DNA of 64,000 bases, taken from positions 1 to 64,000 of the forward strand of contig NZ_NFIQ01000001.1 in NCBI RefSeq assembly GCF_002159455.1, in the 5' to 3' direction. The notes under the pieces are model-generated. The model ran no database searches. It saw only the letters and a program-made list of their open reading frames with translations, and was not told the DNA's origin. Numbering within the stretch: the first letter of the stretch is position 1; every line of letters starts with the position of its first letter. A program made the position numbers and the translations under genes. This stretch comes from Flavonifractor sp. An306 (GTDB taxonomy: Bacteria > Bacillota > Clostridia > Oscillospirales > Oscillospiraceae). This document shows positions 24,307-32,845 of the stretch, piece after piece.

Positions 24307-26307
24307 TTATGGGTCAGAGGGAAGAGAAAGGGCCTCCTCCGTCTGGGGCGGAGCCTCCGGGAAGGAGAGGGTGGCCTTGAACAGGTCTCCGTCAATGGCG
24401 ATGTCAAACTGGCCGCCCTGGAGCTCGGTAAGGCTGCGGGCGATGGACAGACCCAGGCCGGAGCCCTCAGTGGTGCGGGACTCGTCTCCCCGGACAAACC
24501 GCTCCATCAGCTGCTGGGCGGGGATGTTCAGCTGCTGGCGGGAGACGTTCTTGATGGTGAGCACCGCCTGGCCCTCCTGCTGGAGGATATCCACGTAGAT
24601 CCGGGTGCCGCTCTGGGCGTACTTGTTGCAGTTGGAGAGCAGGTTGTCGATGATCCGCCACAGATGGCGGCCGTCGGCCATGATCCACAGCTCCTCCGGG
24701 GGAAACCGGGGCACCACCGTCAGGCCGCTCTGGGCAAATTTCTCCTCAAATTCCCCCAGGGCCTGCTGGAACAGCTGCACCATGCCCAGCCGCTCCAGGT
24801 GGACGCTCAGGCTGCCGGTGGAGGCCTTGGAGGCCTCCACCAGGTCCTCTGTCAGCTTTTTCAGCCGCTGGCTCTTTCGGTCCAGCACATCCAGGTAGGC
24901 GGGGGCGTCGGGGCTGTCCAGCCCATGCTTTTTCAGCAGGTCCACGTAGTTGATGATGGAGGTGAGGGGGGTTTTCAGGTCGTGGGACACGTTGGTGATG
25001 AGCTCGGCCTTGAACCGCTCGCTCTGGATGCGCTCCTCCACCGCCGCGCCGATGGCCTGGCCCAGGTCGTTGAGCTGCCGGGCGTGGGAGGCCAGGTCGT
25101 GGTACATATGGGCGGTGTCGATCTGATAGTCGGGCTCGCCGCCCAGAATGTGCTCCGCCCCCGTGCGCAGCCGCTTCCACTGGATGGTCCAGCGGCACAG
25201 GGCGTAGAGCACCGCCCCCTGGTAGATGGGAAAGAGAAAGACGGTGAGCCCGGTCAGCACCGAGCCCAGCAGATACAGCAGAAACACCAGCACCAGGCGC
25301 CAGGTGAGGGGCCAGCTCCGGGCCATGGCCCGGGCGGCCCGGACCACCAGCCGGCAGCAGGCAGCCACCAGGGTGCAGGACAGGACGGTGTGGGTTTTGA
25401 CCCGCACCGCGATGGTAACCAGGCAGGACAGCAGGCACAGAGCCACCCCGCAGGACATGAAGGCCAGCCCCACCACCAGATCGTTGGTCAGGCCGTTGAG
25501 GTTGGCGGCGTAGGTCATGGAGTCGCCCCCGGCCAGCATCAGCATCACCAGCCAAAAGACGCAGAAGAGAAGGCCGTCCAGAGGGATGCGGTCAAAGCCG
25601 CCCCGCACCGGCTGCTCAGATCCCTTCCGCCAACCGGCGGAGCGGAGGAGGAACACCAGCAGCATGGCGAACAGGGCATCCAGCGCCAGAGCCAGCAGGG
25701 CCAGGGCGGGCAGATAGCTGGCATACTCGCTGTACTCCTGCTGGCCGATGTAGAACTCATCCTCCACGGTAAGGGGGTCGGTAACGCCATACTCCAGAGC
25801 CAGCTCTGAGGTGAGAAACTGGAGCTCCTCCCTGGTATCTACAGCCACCTTCGGCTGCTGACCTGTGGGGTAGAAGGCCTCCCGGCCCATGGTAATGGTC
25901 ACCGCCTGCCGCTCCACCGTGTGAACCTGCTCATTCAGGGGCAGGTTGGCGTCCCCGTTGGTATAGAGCAGGGTGCCGGTATCGTTGCGGCGGATGGCGA
26001 AGCGGAAGTTGGTCTGCTCCGGGGAGAGCAGCTCCTGCAGCTCCTCCATCCGCTGCTGATCCAGGTAGGGCAGGGAACCGTCGCTCCACTCCTTTTGCTG
26101 GAGCAGCCAGGCCAGCTCATTGGCCTGATAGAACCGGTTGCTCACATCCTGATAATAGGAGTTGCTGGTGTAGTAGCCTGTCCCCGTCCACAGGGTATCC
26201 CACTGGGACAGAATGAACAGGGAGGCCCAGAAGCCCCCCGCGCCGGTGGCTATGGCCAGAAAGAACGCCGCCAGCTTGACGGCCAGGTTGGTTTTCAGGG
26301 TTTTCAT
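24307..26307 (-). CDS. Membrane sensor histidine kinase
   Basis: A 666-residue sensor. An N-terminal helix (LAVKLAAFFLAIATGAGGF) is followed by an outer domain of about 200 residues, then a block of several helices (LALLALALDALFAMLLVFLL onward to ALYALCRW). A cytoplasmic kinase follows: HisKA with VSHDLKTPLTSI (His near residue 440) and HATPase with LLSNCNKYAQSG and GSGLGLSIARSL. It is encoded after its response regulator. The ATG at 26307 starts a signal-like segment and has GGAGGG upstream; a GTG at 26349 overlapping the regulator's stop is the alternative. The signal sensed is unknown. Confidence 0.92.
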   Translation of the reverse strand: MKTLKTNLAVKLAAFFLAIATGAGGFWASLFILSQWDTLWTGTGYYTSNSYYQDVSNRFYQANELAWLLQQKEWSDGSLPYLDQQRMEELQELLSPEQTNFRFAIRRNDTGTLLYTNGDANLPLNEQVHTVERQAVTITMGREAFYPTGQQPKVAVDTREELQFLTSELALEYGVTDPLTVEDEFYIGQQEYSEYASYLPALALLALALDALFAMLLVFLLRSAGWRKGSEQPVRGGFDRIPLDGLLFCVFWLVMLMLAGGDSMTYAANLNGLTNDLVVGLAFMSCGVALCLLSCLVTIAVRVKTHTVLSCTLVAACCRLVVRAARAMARSWPLTWRLVLVFLLYLLGSVLTGLTVFLFPIYQGAVLYALCRWTIQWKRLRTGAEHILGGEPDYQIDTAHMYHDLASHARQLNDLGQAIGAAVEERIQSERFKAELITNVSHDLKTPLTSIINYVDLLKKHGLDSPDAPAYLDVLDRKSQRLKKLTEDLVEASKASTGSLSVHLERLGMVQLFQQALGEFEEKFAQSGLTVVPRFPPEELWIMADGRHLWRIIDNLLSNCNKYAQSGTRIYVDILQQEGQAVLTIKNVSRQQLNIPAQQLMERFVRGDESRTTEGSGLGLSIARSLTELQGGQFDIAIDGDLFKATLSFPEAPPQTEEALSLPSDP

Positions 26308-26345
26308 GGCGCTGCGTCCCTCCGGGCGGAGGGGCGGTGGCCCCC

Positions 26346-27050
26346 TCACACCTTTTCCATCTTATAGCCCAGCCCCCACACCACCTTGATATACCGGGGG
26401 TTGGCCGGGTCGATCTCAATTTTCTCCCGCAGGTGGCGGATGTGGACCGCCACCGTGTTCTCCGAACCCAGGGAGGGGTCGTTCCACACCAGCTCGTAGA
26501 TTTGGCTGGTGGAGAACACCCGGCCGGGGTTTTTGATCAGCAGCAGGAGGATGTTGTACTCCAGGGGGGTGAGGCTCACCGGCTCCCCGTCCACCGTCAC
26601 CGACTTGGCTCCGTCGTCCAGGGCGATGCCCCCGTTGATGAGCACCCCCGGGTCCCCTGCCGGTCCGCCGCCTCTCTTGCCTCCCAGGCTGGTGTACCGC
26701 CGCAGCTGGCTCTTCACCCGGGCGATCACCTCGATGGGGTTGAAGGGCTTAGTGATATAGTCGTCCGCCCCGATGTTCAGGCCCAGCACCTTGTCTGCGT
26801 CCTCGCTCTTGGCGGTAAGCAGGATGATGGGTACGTTGCAGCTCTCCCGCAGCTTGGCGGTGGTGCGGATGCCGTCCAGGCCGGGCATCATCACGTCCAG
26901 CAGGATCAGGTCCACCGGATTGGCCTGGGCCAGCTGGAGACACTCCAGCCCGTCATAGGCCTTCAGGGTGGCAAAGCCCTCGCTGGACAGGTAGATGTCC
27001 AGGGCGGATACAATGTCCTTGTCGTCGTCGCAGATCAGAATGGTATTCAT
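26346..27050 (-). CDS. OmpR-family response regulator
   Basis: A 234-residue DNA-binding regulator. Receiver: acidic pocket ICDDDKD (residues 6-12), phosphoacceptor Asp52 in LILLDVMMPG, conserved Thr/Lys in ILLTAKSED. The C-terminal winged helix has LTPLEYNILLLLIKNPGRVFSTSQIYELVW and VAVHIRHLREKIE. It is the first gene of the two-component operon and is divergent from the serpin gene; TTTAAGA direct repeats in the shared upstream region are candidate binding sites. Confidence 0.94.
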   Translation of the reverse strand: MNTILICDDDKDIVSALDIYLSSEGFATLKAYDGLECLQLAQANPVDLILLDVMMPGLDGIRTTAKLRESCNVPIILLTAKSEDADKVLGLNIGADDYITKPFNPIEVIARVKSQLRRYTSLGGKRGGGPAGDPGVLINGGIALDDGAKSVTVDGEPVSLTPLEYNILLLLIKNPGRVFSTSQIYELVWNDPSLGSENTVAVHIRHLREKIEIDPANPRYIKVVWGLGYKMEKV

Positions 27051-27090
27051 AGCCTCACCTCATACCGTGGTCACAGTTTAGCGGAAAGAA

Positions 27091-27131
27091 ATTAAGTTCT
27101 GGCGGGGAAATGTTTTAAGAGTGCTTTAAGA
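27091..27131. promoter_or_regulatory. Candidate response-regulator sites (TTTAAGA direct repeats)
   Basis: TTTAAGA occurs at 27114-27120 and 27125-27131, exactly 11 bases apart (one helical turn), with a related ATTAAG at 27091-27096. Tandem direct repeats with this spacing are how OmpR-family regulators usually bind. They lie between the divergent regulator and serpin genes. No clear -35/-10 pair for the serpin gene is visible, which would suit an activated promoter. Confidence 0.45.
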
Positions 27132-27192
27132 CCAGGAACATTTTACCCCACTTCCCGTCTAAAAAGCAACCGAAGAAAAAGGAGGGCCTTTT

Positions 27193-28449
27193 ATGAAACG
27201 TAAGCTGCTGGCGCTGCTGCTGCCCCTGGCCCTGCTGGCCGGGTGCGGCGCCAACCCATCCGCTCTCCGGGTGGCGGGGGCGGTCAGTCTCATCCCCGAG
27301 CACGAGGCGGGGGACAAAGGGGATTTTCAGACTCAGCCCCAGGCCGACGCCGCCATCGGGAATCTGGGTGCCAACCTGCTCCGGGCGGTGCGGCGGCCGG
27401 GGGAAAATACCCTGCTCTCCCCGCTGTCGGTGACCCTGGCCCTGTCCATGACGGCCAACGGGGCGGCCGGGGACACCCGAGCGGAATTTGAGGCCCTGCT
27501 GGGGGCGGATGTGGACGCCCTTAACGAAAACGCCGCCTCTCTCCTGGCCGATTACCTGGCCCTGGAGGGGAGCACCCAATCCGCCATCGCCAACTCCCTG
27601 TGGGTGGATGAGATGCTGACGGCCAACGACCTGTTTCTGGAGCGGTGCGCCGCTTTTTATGAGGCGGGGGTCTACCAGGCCGACCTGGGGGCAGAGCGGA
27701 CCCGAAACGCGGTGAATGACTGGATCGACCAGGTCACCCGGGGCATGATCCCCCAGATGCTGCAAAAGCCCCTGGCGGAGGATACCGCCCTGCTGCTGGT
27801 CAACGCCCTGTGGCTGAAGACCGCCTGGGCGGACGAGTTTGACCCCAACGACACCGATACCCACCCCTTTACCGCCGCCGACGGCACGGTGACCGATACC
27901 GACTTTCTCTCCAACGGCGTGCGGACCGAGGGGCATTTTCGCACAGAAACCGCTGCCGGGGTGGTACTGCCCTATGACGACGGGCGGCTGGTCTTTGTGG
28001 CGGTCCTGCCGGACGGGGAGCTGGATAGCTGGCTGGAGGAGCTGGACGGGGAGACCTTTTCCCATCTGCTGGAGTCGGCGGAGGACACCCTGGTGTACCT
28101 GCGTATGCCCAAGTTTGAGGCGGAGTGGGGCGGCAGTCTCTCCCGCGCCTTGAAGGAGCTGGGGCTGGAGTCCGCTTTCGACCCCAGCCAGGCCGACTTC
28201 TCCGCCCTGGGGAGCGTGGAAGGAGGCCTGCCCCTGTTTGTCAGTTCCGTGGACCACCGGGCGAAGATCGAGGTGAACGAGAAAGGCACCGAGGCCGCCG
28301 CGGCCACGGTGGTGGCCGTGCCGGCGGGAGCGCCTGCGGAGCCGGTGGACCCGGTGGAGCTGTGCCTGGACCGGCCCTTCTGCTACGCCGTGGTGGACCT
28401 GGAGCGGGGGGTGCCCCTGTTCCTGGGCACGTTTGAAACGGTGGAATAA
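27193..28449 (+). CDS. Serpin-family protease inhibitor, lipoprotein
   Basis: A 418-residue serpin with a lipoprotein signal peptide (LLALLLPLALLAG before Cys18), so it is probably tethered to the outer face of the membrane. Serpin landmarks are in order: NTLLSPLSVTLALSMTANGA, ANSLWVDE, LLVNALWLKTAWADEF, VYLRMPKFEAEW and the ending PFCYAVVDLERGVPLFLG. The hinge of the reactive loop reads EKGTEAAAATVVAV (about residues 362-375), with the small residues needed for loop insertion, so it should be an inhibitory serpin; the following loop is Ala/Pro-rich. Known gut-bacterial serpins act on elastase-like enzymes; the target here is not readable. Confidence 0.92.
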   Translation: MKRKLLALLLPLALLAGCGANPSALRVAGAVSLIPEHEAGDKGDFQTQPQADAAIGNLGANLLRAVRRPGENTLLSPLSVTLALSMTANGAAGDTRAEFEALLGADVDALNENAASLLADYLALEGSTQSAIANSLWVDEMLTANDLFLERCAAFYEAGVYQADLGAERTRNAVNDWIDQVTRGMIPQMLQKPLAEDTALLLVNALWLKTAWADEFDPNDTDTHPFTAADGTVTDTDFLSNGVRTEGHFRTETAAGVVLPYDDGRLVFVAVLPDGELDSWLEELDGETFSHLLESAEDTLVYLRMPKFEAEWGGSLSRALKELGLESAFDPSQADFSALGSVEGGLPLFVSSVDHRAKIEVNEKGTEAAAATVVAVPAGAPAEPVDPVELCLDRPFCYAVVDLERGVPLFLGTFETVE

Positions 28450-28491
28450 CGGGAATATTTGTGGTATCTTGAGGAGAAAGGGGGGAGGGCC

Positions 28492-29019
28492 ATGGTGCTC
28501 TGGCTTGGAACAGGAGAGGCATACGGGCTATTGGCGGAGCTGCTGGCGGCCGAATACGGCTTGCCCGGACTACCGGAGCTGGAGCGGCAGGCGGGGGACA
28601 AGCCCTTCTTTCCCCACCGGCCGGACCTCCACTTCAACCTGAGCCACAGCGGAGACCTGGCCCTGTGCGGGGTGGGGGCCGCCCCTCTGGGGGTGGATCT
28701 GGAGATGGTCCGGCCCCGGCGGGCCGGTCTGGCCCGGTATATCTGCTCCCCGGAGGAGTACGCCTGGTATGAGGAATTGGGGGGAGACTGGGAGAGCCTG
28801 TACACCATTTGGACCCTGAAGGAGGCCCGGGTGAAATGTACCGGAGAGGGCCTGCGGCAGCGCCCCGAGACCATCGCCGTGCCCCGGCTCGGCCCCGGCC
28901 AGACGGGGGAGCTGGAAGGGCTTATCTTCCGCTCTTACGCCGGGAACGGCTGGCGGGGAGCGGTCTGCTGCGTTCCCCCGGAGGAGCCGCCGGAGCGCAT
29001 ATTGGAACACCATCCATAA
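28492..29019 (+). CDS. 4'-Phosphopantetheinyl transferase, Sfp type
   Basis: Transfers phosphopantetheine from CoA to a carrier protein. The 175-residue protein, somewhat short for Sfp, has FNLSHSGDLALCGV, the Mg-binding GVDLEMVRPRR (about residues 66-76) and the WTLKEARVKCTGEGL motif (about 106-120). No polyketide or peptide synthetase is in the window, so the partner is unknown; activating the fatty-acid carrier protein is possible. The start at 28492 follows GGGGGGAGGG and lies 42 bases after the serpin stop, so they may be co-transcribed. Confidence 0.88.
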   Translation: MVLWLGTGEAYGLLAELLAAEYGLPGLPELERQAGDKPFFPHRPDLHFNLSHSGDLALCGVGAAPLGVDLEMVRPRRAGLARYICSPEEYAWYEELGGDWESLYTIWTLKEARVKCTGEGLRQRPETIAVPRLGPGQTGELEGLIFRSYAGNGWRGAVCCVPPEEPPERILEHHP

Positions 29020-29030
29020 AATGTTTCTTT

Positions 29031-29088
29031 TTCTTAATTTCTTTTTAAGAAACTGGCTCTGGTTTTCTAAAGAAAGCTCCTTTATACT
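29031..29088 (+). promoter_or_regulatory. Candidate promoter region of the glycosyltransferase operon
   Basis: TATACT (29083-29088) would be the -10 box; the -35 (TGGTTT, 29060-29065) is poor. Upstream is an inverted repeat TTCTTAA/TTAAGAA (29031-29037, 29045-29051) that contains the TTTAAGA core found before the serpin gene. Confidence 0.35.
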
Positions 29089-29121
29089 AGAGCTGTAAGC
29101 TAGGAAAGGGAGGGGAACACC

Positions 29122-30216
29122 GTGAAAATCCTGATTCTGACCGGAAAATTCGGCATGGGCCACTGGTCCGCATCCATGTCTCTGCGCCAGCAGCTGCTGC
29201 GGGCGTTCCCCGGCGCGGAGGCGGAGGTGCTGGATCTGATCGCCTACACCAGACCCAACAGCTCCGAGGCCATGTACCGCTGGTTCAACCTGCTGGTGAC
29301 CCAGGGCAGCGGACTGTTCAACCTCTATTATAAGCTCACCGAGGACCTGCCCGCCGGAGACTGGCGGCTGTTTGAGGAGCAGGAGATGGACCGGCTGGAG
29401 GAGCTGCTGGCCGACCGGCAGCCCGACGCGGCCATCGCCACCCACCCCATTTGCGCCCGGATGATGTCCCGCTGGAAGAAGGAGACCGGCAGCGCCCTGC
29501 CCCTTATTACCTGCGTCACCGATCTGTCCAGCCATTCCGAGTGGATCCACAAGGGCACCGACTGCTACCTGGTGGGCTCGGAGGAGATCAAGGAGAAGCT
29601 GGCCGCCAAGGGGGTGGACCGGGAGATCATCTGCGTCACCGGCATCCCGGTGCGCCTGGAGTTCAAGCGGCCCGGCCGGCGGCGGGCGGACGGACAGCGG
29701 CGGCTGCTCATCATGGGGGGCGGCCTGGGGCTGATGCCCCGGAAGGACTCCTTCTACGAGGCCCTTAACGCCCTGCCCAATGTGCGCACCACCATCATCA
29801 CCGGCAGCAACCAGAAGCTGTACGACCGCCTGGCGGGCAAGTATCCCAACATCGAGGTGCTGGGCTTCACCGACCGGGTGTATGAATACATGGCCGCCTC
29901 CGACCTGGTGCTCACCAAGCCCGGCGGCATCACCATGTTTGAGAGTATTTTTTCCGAGCTGCCCATCCTGGCCTGGGAGCCCTTCCTGGAGCAGGAGAAG
30001 AACAACGCCCGCTTCCTGGTGAAGCGGGGGATGGGCCGGGTGGCGTCCAAGGAGCCGGAGGCCTGTCTGGAGGCCATTCGGAATCTGATCTATAACGATG
30101 TGGCCCTGGCGGCCATGTCGGCCCGGATGCGGGCCATGAAATCCCGCCTGGAGGAGGAGAGCCTGAACCGGGTGCTCTCCGGCCTGGCGGCGGAGAAGGG
30201 AGTGCGGGTAGGATGA
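29122..30216 (+). CDS. Diacylglycerol glycosyltransferase-like protein (MGDG synthase/UgtP type)
   Basis: GT28-type, GT-B fold enzyme of 364 residues. The MGDG-synthase N-terminal domain (ILILTGKFGMGHWSASMSLRQQL with its GHxxA-like motif) is followed by LLIMGGGLGL and the sugar-nucleotide site LVLTKPGGITMFESIFSELPIL (about residues 266-287). This family transfers glucose or galactose to diacylglycerol to make membrane glycolipid and lipoteichoic acid anchors. GTG start behind AAAGGGAGGGG. It overlaps the next membrane-protein gene by 4 bases, suggesting a joint role in envelope lipids. Confidence 0.88.
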   Translation: MKILILTGKFGMGHWSASMSLRQQLLRAFPGAEAEVLDLIAYTRPNSSEAMYRWFNLLVTQGSGLFNLYYKLTEDLPAGDWRLFEEQEMDRLEELLADRQPDAAIATHPICARMMSRWKKETGSALPLITCVTDLSSHSEWIHKGTDCYLVGSEEIKEKLAAKGVDREIICVTGIPVRLEFKRPGRRRADGQRRLLIMGGGLGLMPRKDSFYEALNALPNVRTTIITGSNQKLYDRLAGKYPNIEVLGFTDRVYEYMAASDLVLTKPGGITMFESIFSELPILAWEPFLEQEKNNARFLVKRGMGRVASKEPEACLEAIRNLIYNDVALAAMSARMRAMKSRLEEESLNRVLSGLAAEKGVRVG

Positions 30217-31286
30217 GCAAGCGGAAAAGTCTGCTGGGCATCGGCATGATCCTGGCGCTGATGGCCCTCACCGGCTATCTGCTGCTGAAGGACCTGTCCC
30301 CCGGCAAGCTGGCCGGCGCTCTGGCTCAGGTCCGGCCGGGCTGGCTGGTGCTGGGCCTGGGCCTGATGCTGGCCTTCGTGGGGTGCGAGGCCATGTGCTC
30401 CCGGCTGATCCTGGGCCGACTGGGCCACAAGACCTGTTACCGCCGCTGCCTGGGCTATTCCTTTGTGGGCTTTTACGTCAGCGCCATCACCCCCTCCTCC
30501 ACCGGTGGACAGCCCGCCCAGGTCTACTATATGTCCAAGGACAACATCCCCGCCGCCCACGGGGCCCTGAACATGATGCTCATTGCCGTGTGCTATCAGG
30601 TGACGGTGGTGGGCTATGCCCTGGCGGTGGTGCTCTCCCATTTCTCTCTGGTGTCCAACCTGGGGGGTGGACTGATGCTCCTGCTGCTCTACGGCGCCCT
30701 GGTCAACGGGGTGCTGACGGCGGGGATGCTCTGCCTCATGTTCCTGCCCAACGCCGCCCGCAAGCTCACCGGCGGGGTGCTGCGGCTGCTGGTGCGGCTG
30801 CGCCTGGTACGCAACGAGACCGCCGCCCGGGAAAAGCTGGAGCGGCAGCTGGCCGAGTACCGCCGGGGAGCGGAGTGCGTCAAGGCCAACCCCGGCCTGG
30901 TGCCCGTGCTGCTGGGGCTGAGCTTCCTCCAGCTGACCGCCCTGTTTGCCGTGCCCGTGATGGTGTACTACGCCTTCGGCCTCACCGGCAGCAGCGCGGT
31001 GAGCATCATCTGCACCCAGGCGCTGGTGACCCTGGCGGTGTCCAACCTGCCCCTGCCCGGGGCGGTGGGGGCCTCCGAGGGGGGCTTTGTCACTGCCATG
31101 GCCCTGTTCTTCGGCCCCGCCCTGGTGACCCCGGCGGTGCTGGTGTCCCGGGGGATCAGCTTCTACGCCTTCCTGCTGGTCAGCGGCGTCATCACCCTGG
31201 CCGTCCACCTGCGCTCCCGCCGGAAAAGGCAGGTGGAGCTCTCTCCTAGACTGCCCCGGCCCGCCCGGGGAACGGTAACCACATAA
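30213..31286 (+). CDS. Lysylphosphatidylglycerol synthase TM-region family protein (YbhN/MprF-like)
   Basis: A 357-residue membrane protein with about eight hydrophobic segments and the family landmarks GYSFVGFYVSAITPSSTGGQPAQVYYM and NLPLPGAVGASEGGFV. It corresponds to the flippase half of MprF without the aminoacyl-transferase half. It is coupled to the glycosyltransferase by a 4-base overlap, so moving the glycolipid across the membrane is a reasonable guess but not proven. The C-terminus is very basic. Confidence 0.87.
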   Translation: MSKRKSLLGIGMILALMALTGYLLLKDLSPGKLAGALAQVRPGWLVLGLGLMLAFVGCEAMCSRLILGRLGHKTCYRRCLGYSFVGFYVSAITPSSTGGQPAQVYYMSKDNIPAAHGALNMMLIAVCYQVTVVGYALAVVLSHFSLVSNLGGGLMLLLLYGALVNGVLTAGMLCLMFLPNAARKLTGGVLRLLVRLRLVRNETAAREKLERQLAEYRRGAECVKANPGLVPVLLGLSFLQLTALFAVPVMVYYAFGLTGSSAVSIICTQALVTLAVSNLPLPGAVGASEGGFVTAMALFFGPALVTPAVLVSRGISFYAFLLVSGVITLAVHLRSRRKRQVELSPRLPRPARGTVTT

Positions 31287-31300
31287 GCGCCCTCAGTTTA

Positions 31301-31338
31301 CGCCCCGGCGGGGAATCTCTCCCACCGGGGCGTTTTTG
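31301..31338 (+). terminator. Terminator of the glycolipid operon
   Basis: Stem 31301-31309 with 31326-31334, extended by an inner GGGGA/TCCC pairing, followed by five T. Confidence 0.85.
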
Positions 31339-31401
31339 TGCTTGTGCCGGGGGCGGAGGTGTTTTATAATGTCAGCAGAAGAAACGGAGGAGGCTGGGAG
31401 T

Positions 31402-32349
31402 ATGCACTATCTTGGCATTGATCTGGGCGGCACCAACGTGGCGGCCGCCGTTGTGGACAGGGAGGGAACCATCCTGGGTAAGGTCAGCCTGCCCACACCC
31501 CGGACGGGCGCCGAGGCCGTGGCCGACCAGATGGCCGCCGCCGCCCGGGCCGCGGCGGAAAAGGCCGGGGTGCCGCTGGAGCAGGTGGAGTCGGTGGGCA
31601 TTGGTTCCCCTGGTACCATCGAGCCGGAGCAGGGACTGATCAGGTTCTGGTCCAACCTGAATTTTGTGGATGTGCCCCTGGGCGGGCTGATGGAGGCGCG
31701 CCTGCACAAGAAAATTTATCTGGAGAACGACGCCAACGCCGCCGCCCTGGGCGAGTATGCCGCCGGGGCGGGCAAGGGCAGCCAGTCCATGGTGGCCATT
31801 ACCCTGGGCACCGGCGTGGGCGGCGGCGCGGTACTCAACGGCAAGCTGTACACCGGCTTCAACTACGCCGGTATGGAGGTGGGCCACTTCGTCATCGAGT
31901 ACGGCGGCCGGCTGTGTACCTGTGGCCGGAAGGGCTGCTTTGAGGCCTACTGCTCCGCCACCGCCCTCATCAAGCGCACCCGTGAGGTGATGGAGGAGCA
32001 TCCCGACTCCCTGCTGTGGCAGCTGGCGGGGAGTCTGGAGGGGGTTGACGGCCGTACCCCCTTTGACGCCGCCGCCCAGGGGGATGCCGCCGCCGGGAAG
32101 GTCATTGACGAGTATGTGAACTACCTGGGCTGCGGGGTGGCAAGCCTGGTGAACATCTTCCAGCCGGAGGTGTTCTGCATCGGCGGCGGGCCCTCCGCCC
32201 AGGGGGAGACCCTGATGGCTCCGGTGCGCTACATCCTCAACCGGGAGGACTACGCCCGCAACAGCGTCCGCCGCACCCGGCTGGTGCGGGCCGCCCTGGG
32301 CAACGATGCCGGCATCATCGGCGCGGCCCTGCTGCCCCTGTTCCGCTGA
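31402..32349 (+). CDS. ROK family sugar kinase (probable glucokinase)
   Basis: A 315-residue ROK protein without a helix-turn-helix, so a kinase and not a repressor. The phosphate-binding loop is GIDLGGTNVAAAVVD (residues 5-19), with ENDANAAALGE, TLGTGVGGG, GMEVGHFVIEYGG and the zinc-binding CTCGRKGCFEAYCS. Glucose is the commonest substrate of this subgroup, but others such as mannose or N-acetylglucosamine cannot be excluded. The start at 31402 follows GGAGGAGG; the longer frame from 31336 has no ribosome site. Confidence 0.9.
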   Translation: MHYLGIDLGGTNVAAAVVDREGTILGKVSLPTPRTGAEAVADQMAAAARAAAEKAGVPLEQVESVGIGSPGTIEPEQGLIRFWSNLNFVDVPLGGLMEARLHKKIYLENDANAAALGEYAAGAGKGSQSMVAITLGTGVGGGAVLNGKLYTGFNYAGMEVGHFVIEYGGRLCTCGRKGCFEAYCSATALIKRTREVMEEHPDSLLWQLAGSLEGVDGRTPFDAAAQGDAAAGKVIDEYVNYLGCGVASLVNIFQPEVFCIGGGPSAQGETLMAPVRYILNREDYARNSVRRTRLVRAALGNDAGIIGAALLPLFR

Positions 32350-32354
32350 TGCAA

Positions 32355-32383
32355 AAGGACCCGCCTTCTGGCGGGTCCTTTTT
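32355..32383. terminator. Bidirectional terminator between convergent genes
   Basis: Stem 32355-32365 with 32370-32380 (TTCT loop) extended by A/T-rich outer pairs; it fits both the ROK gene and the convergent small membrane-protein gene. Confidence 0.87.
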
Positions 32384-32386
32384 GCG

Positions 32387-32647
32387 CTAATCCACCGGGA
32401 CGTAGCCCTCGCAGGGGTCGGGATCAGCCTCCCCGCCGTCCTCTCCCGGCAGGGGGAGAAACAGCAGGGACAGCCCGAACAGGGCCCCCGCCAGGGCCGC
32501 CCCCGCCTCCAGCTTGTGCTCTTCCAGCCAGGGGCGGTAAGGCTCCAGGGCAGACAGCCTGCCCGCCGCCCCCAGCAGGGCCGCCGACGCTCCGGCGCAC
32601 AGCAGCAGCCGGGTAACGGTCTTTTTCTGGTCCGGTTTCCATTCCAT
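32387..32647 (-). CDS. Small membrane protein, function unknown
   Basis: An 86-residue protein with two hydrophobic stretches (TRLLLCAGASAALLGAAG and AGAALAGALFGLSLLFLPL) and an acidic tail rich in Asp, Glu and Pro. ATG at 32647 has AGGAGG well placed upstream. A much longer frame reaching 34864 exists only because it runs antisense to the ATPase gene; the short form ending at the terminator is the credible gene. I recognise no family. Confidence 0.65.
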   Translation of the reverse strand: MEWKPDQKKTVTRLLLCAGASAALLGAAGRLSALEPYRPWLEEHKLEAGAALAGALFGLSLLFLPLPGEDGGEADPDPCEGYVPVD

Positions 32648-32780
32648 AGGCGAACCTCCTTTGTACCCATGTATAGCGGGGGACAGGACCGGGCAGACCG
32701 GATATGTCTGCGAATAACGAAAGAAATTTGTTAAAATACGAAAAAATTGTGAGGAAACCGTTAAGATTTTCCTGCCGCCC

Positions 32781-32809
32781 TTGTCCACAAGCGGCAAATC
32801 CAGTATAAT
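32781..32809 (+). promoter_or_regulatory. Promoter of the P-type ATPase gene
   Basis: TTGTCC (32781-32786), 17-base spacer, perfect TATAAT (32804-32809), 37 bases before the start codon. Confidence 0.7.
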
Positions 32810-32845
32810 GCCTACAAAAGACCACGAAAAGACAGAGGCGGAAGC

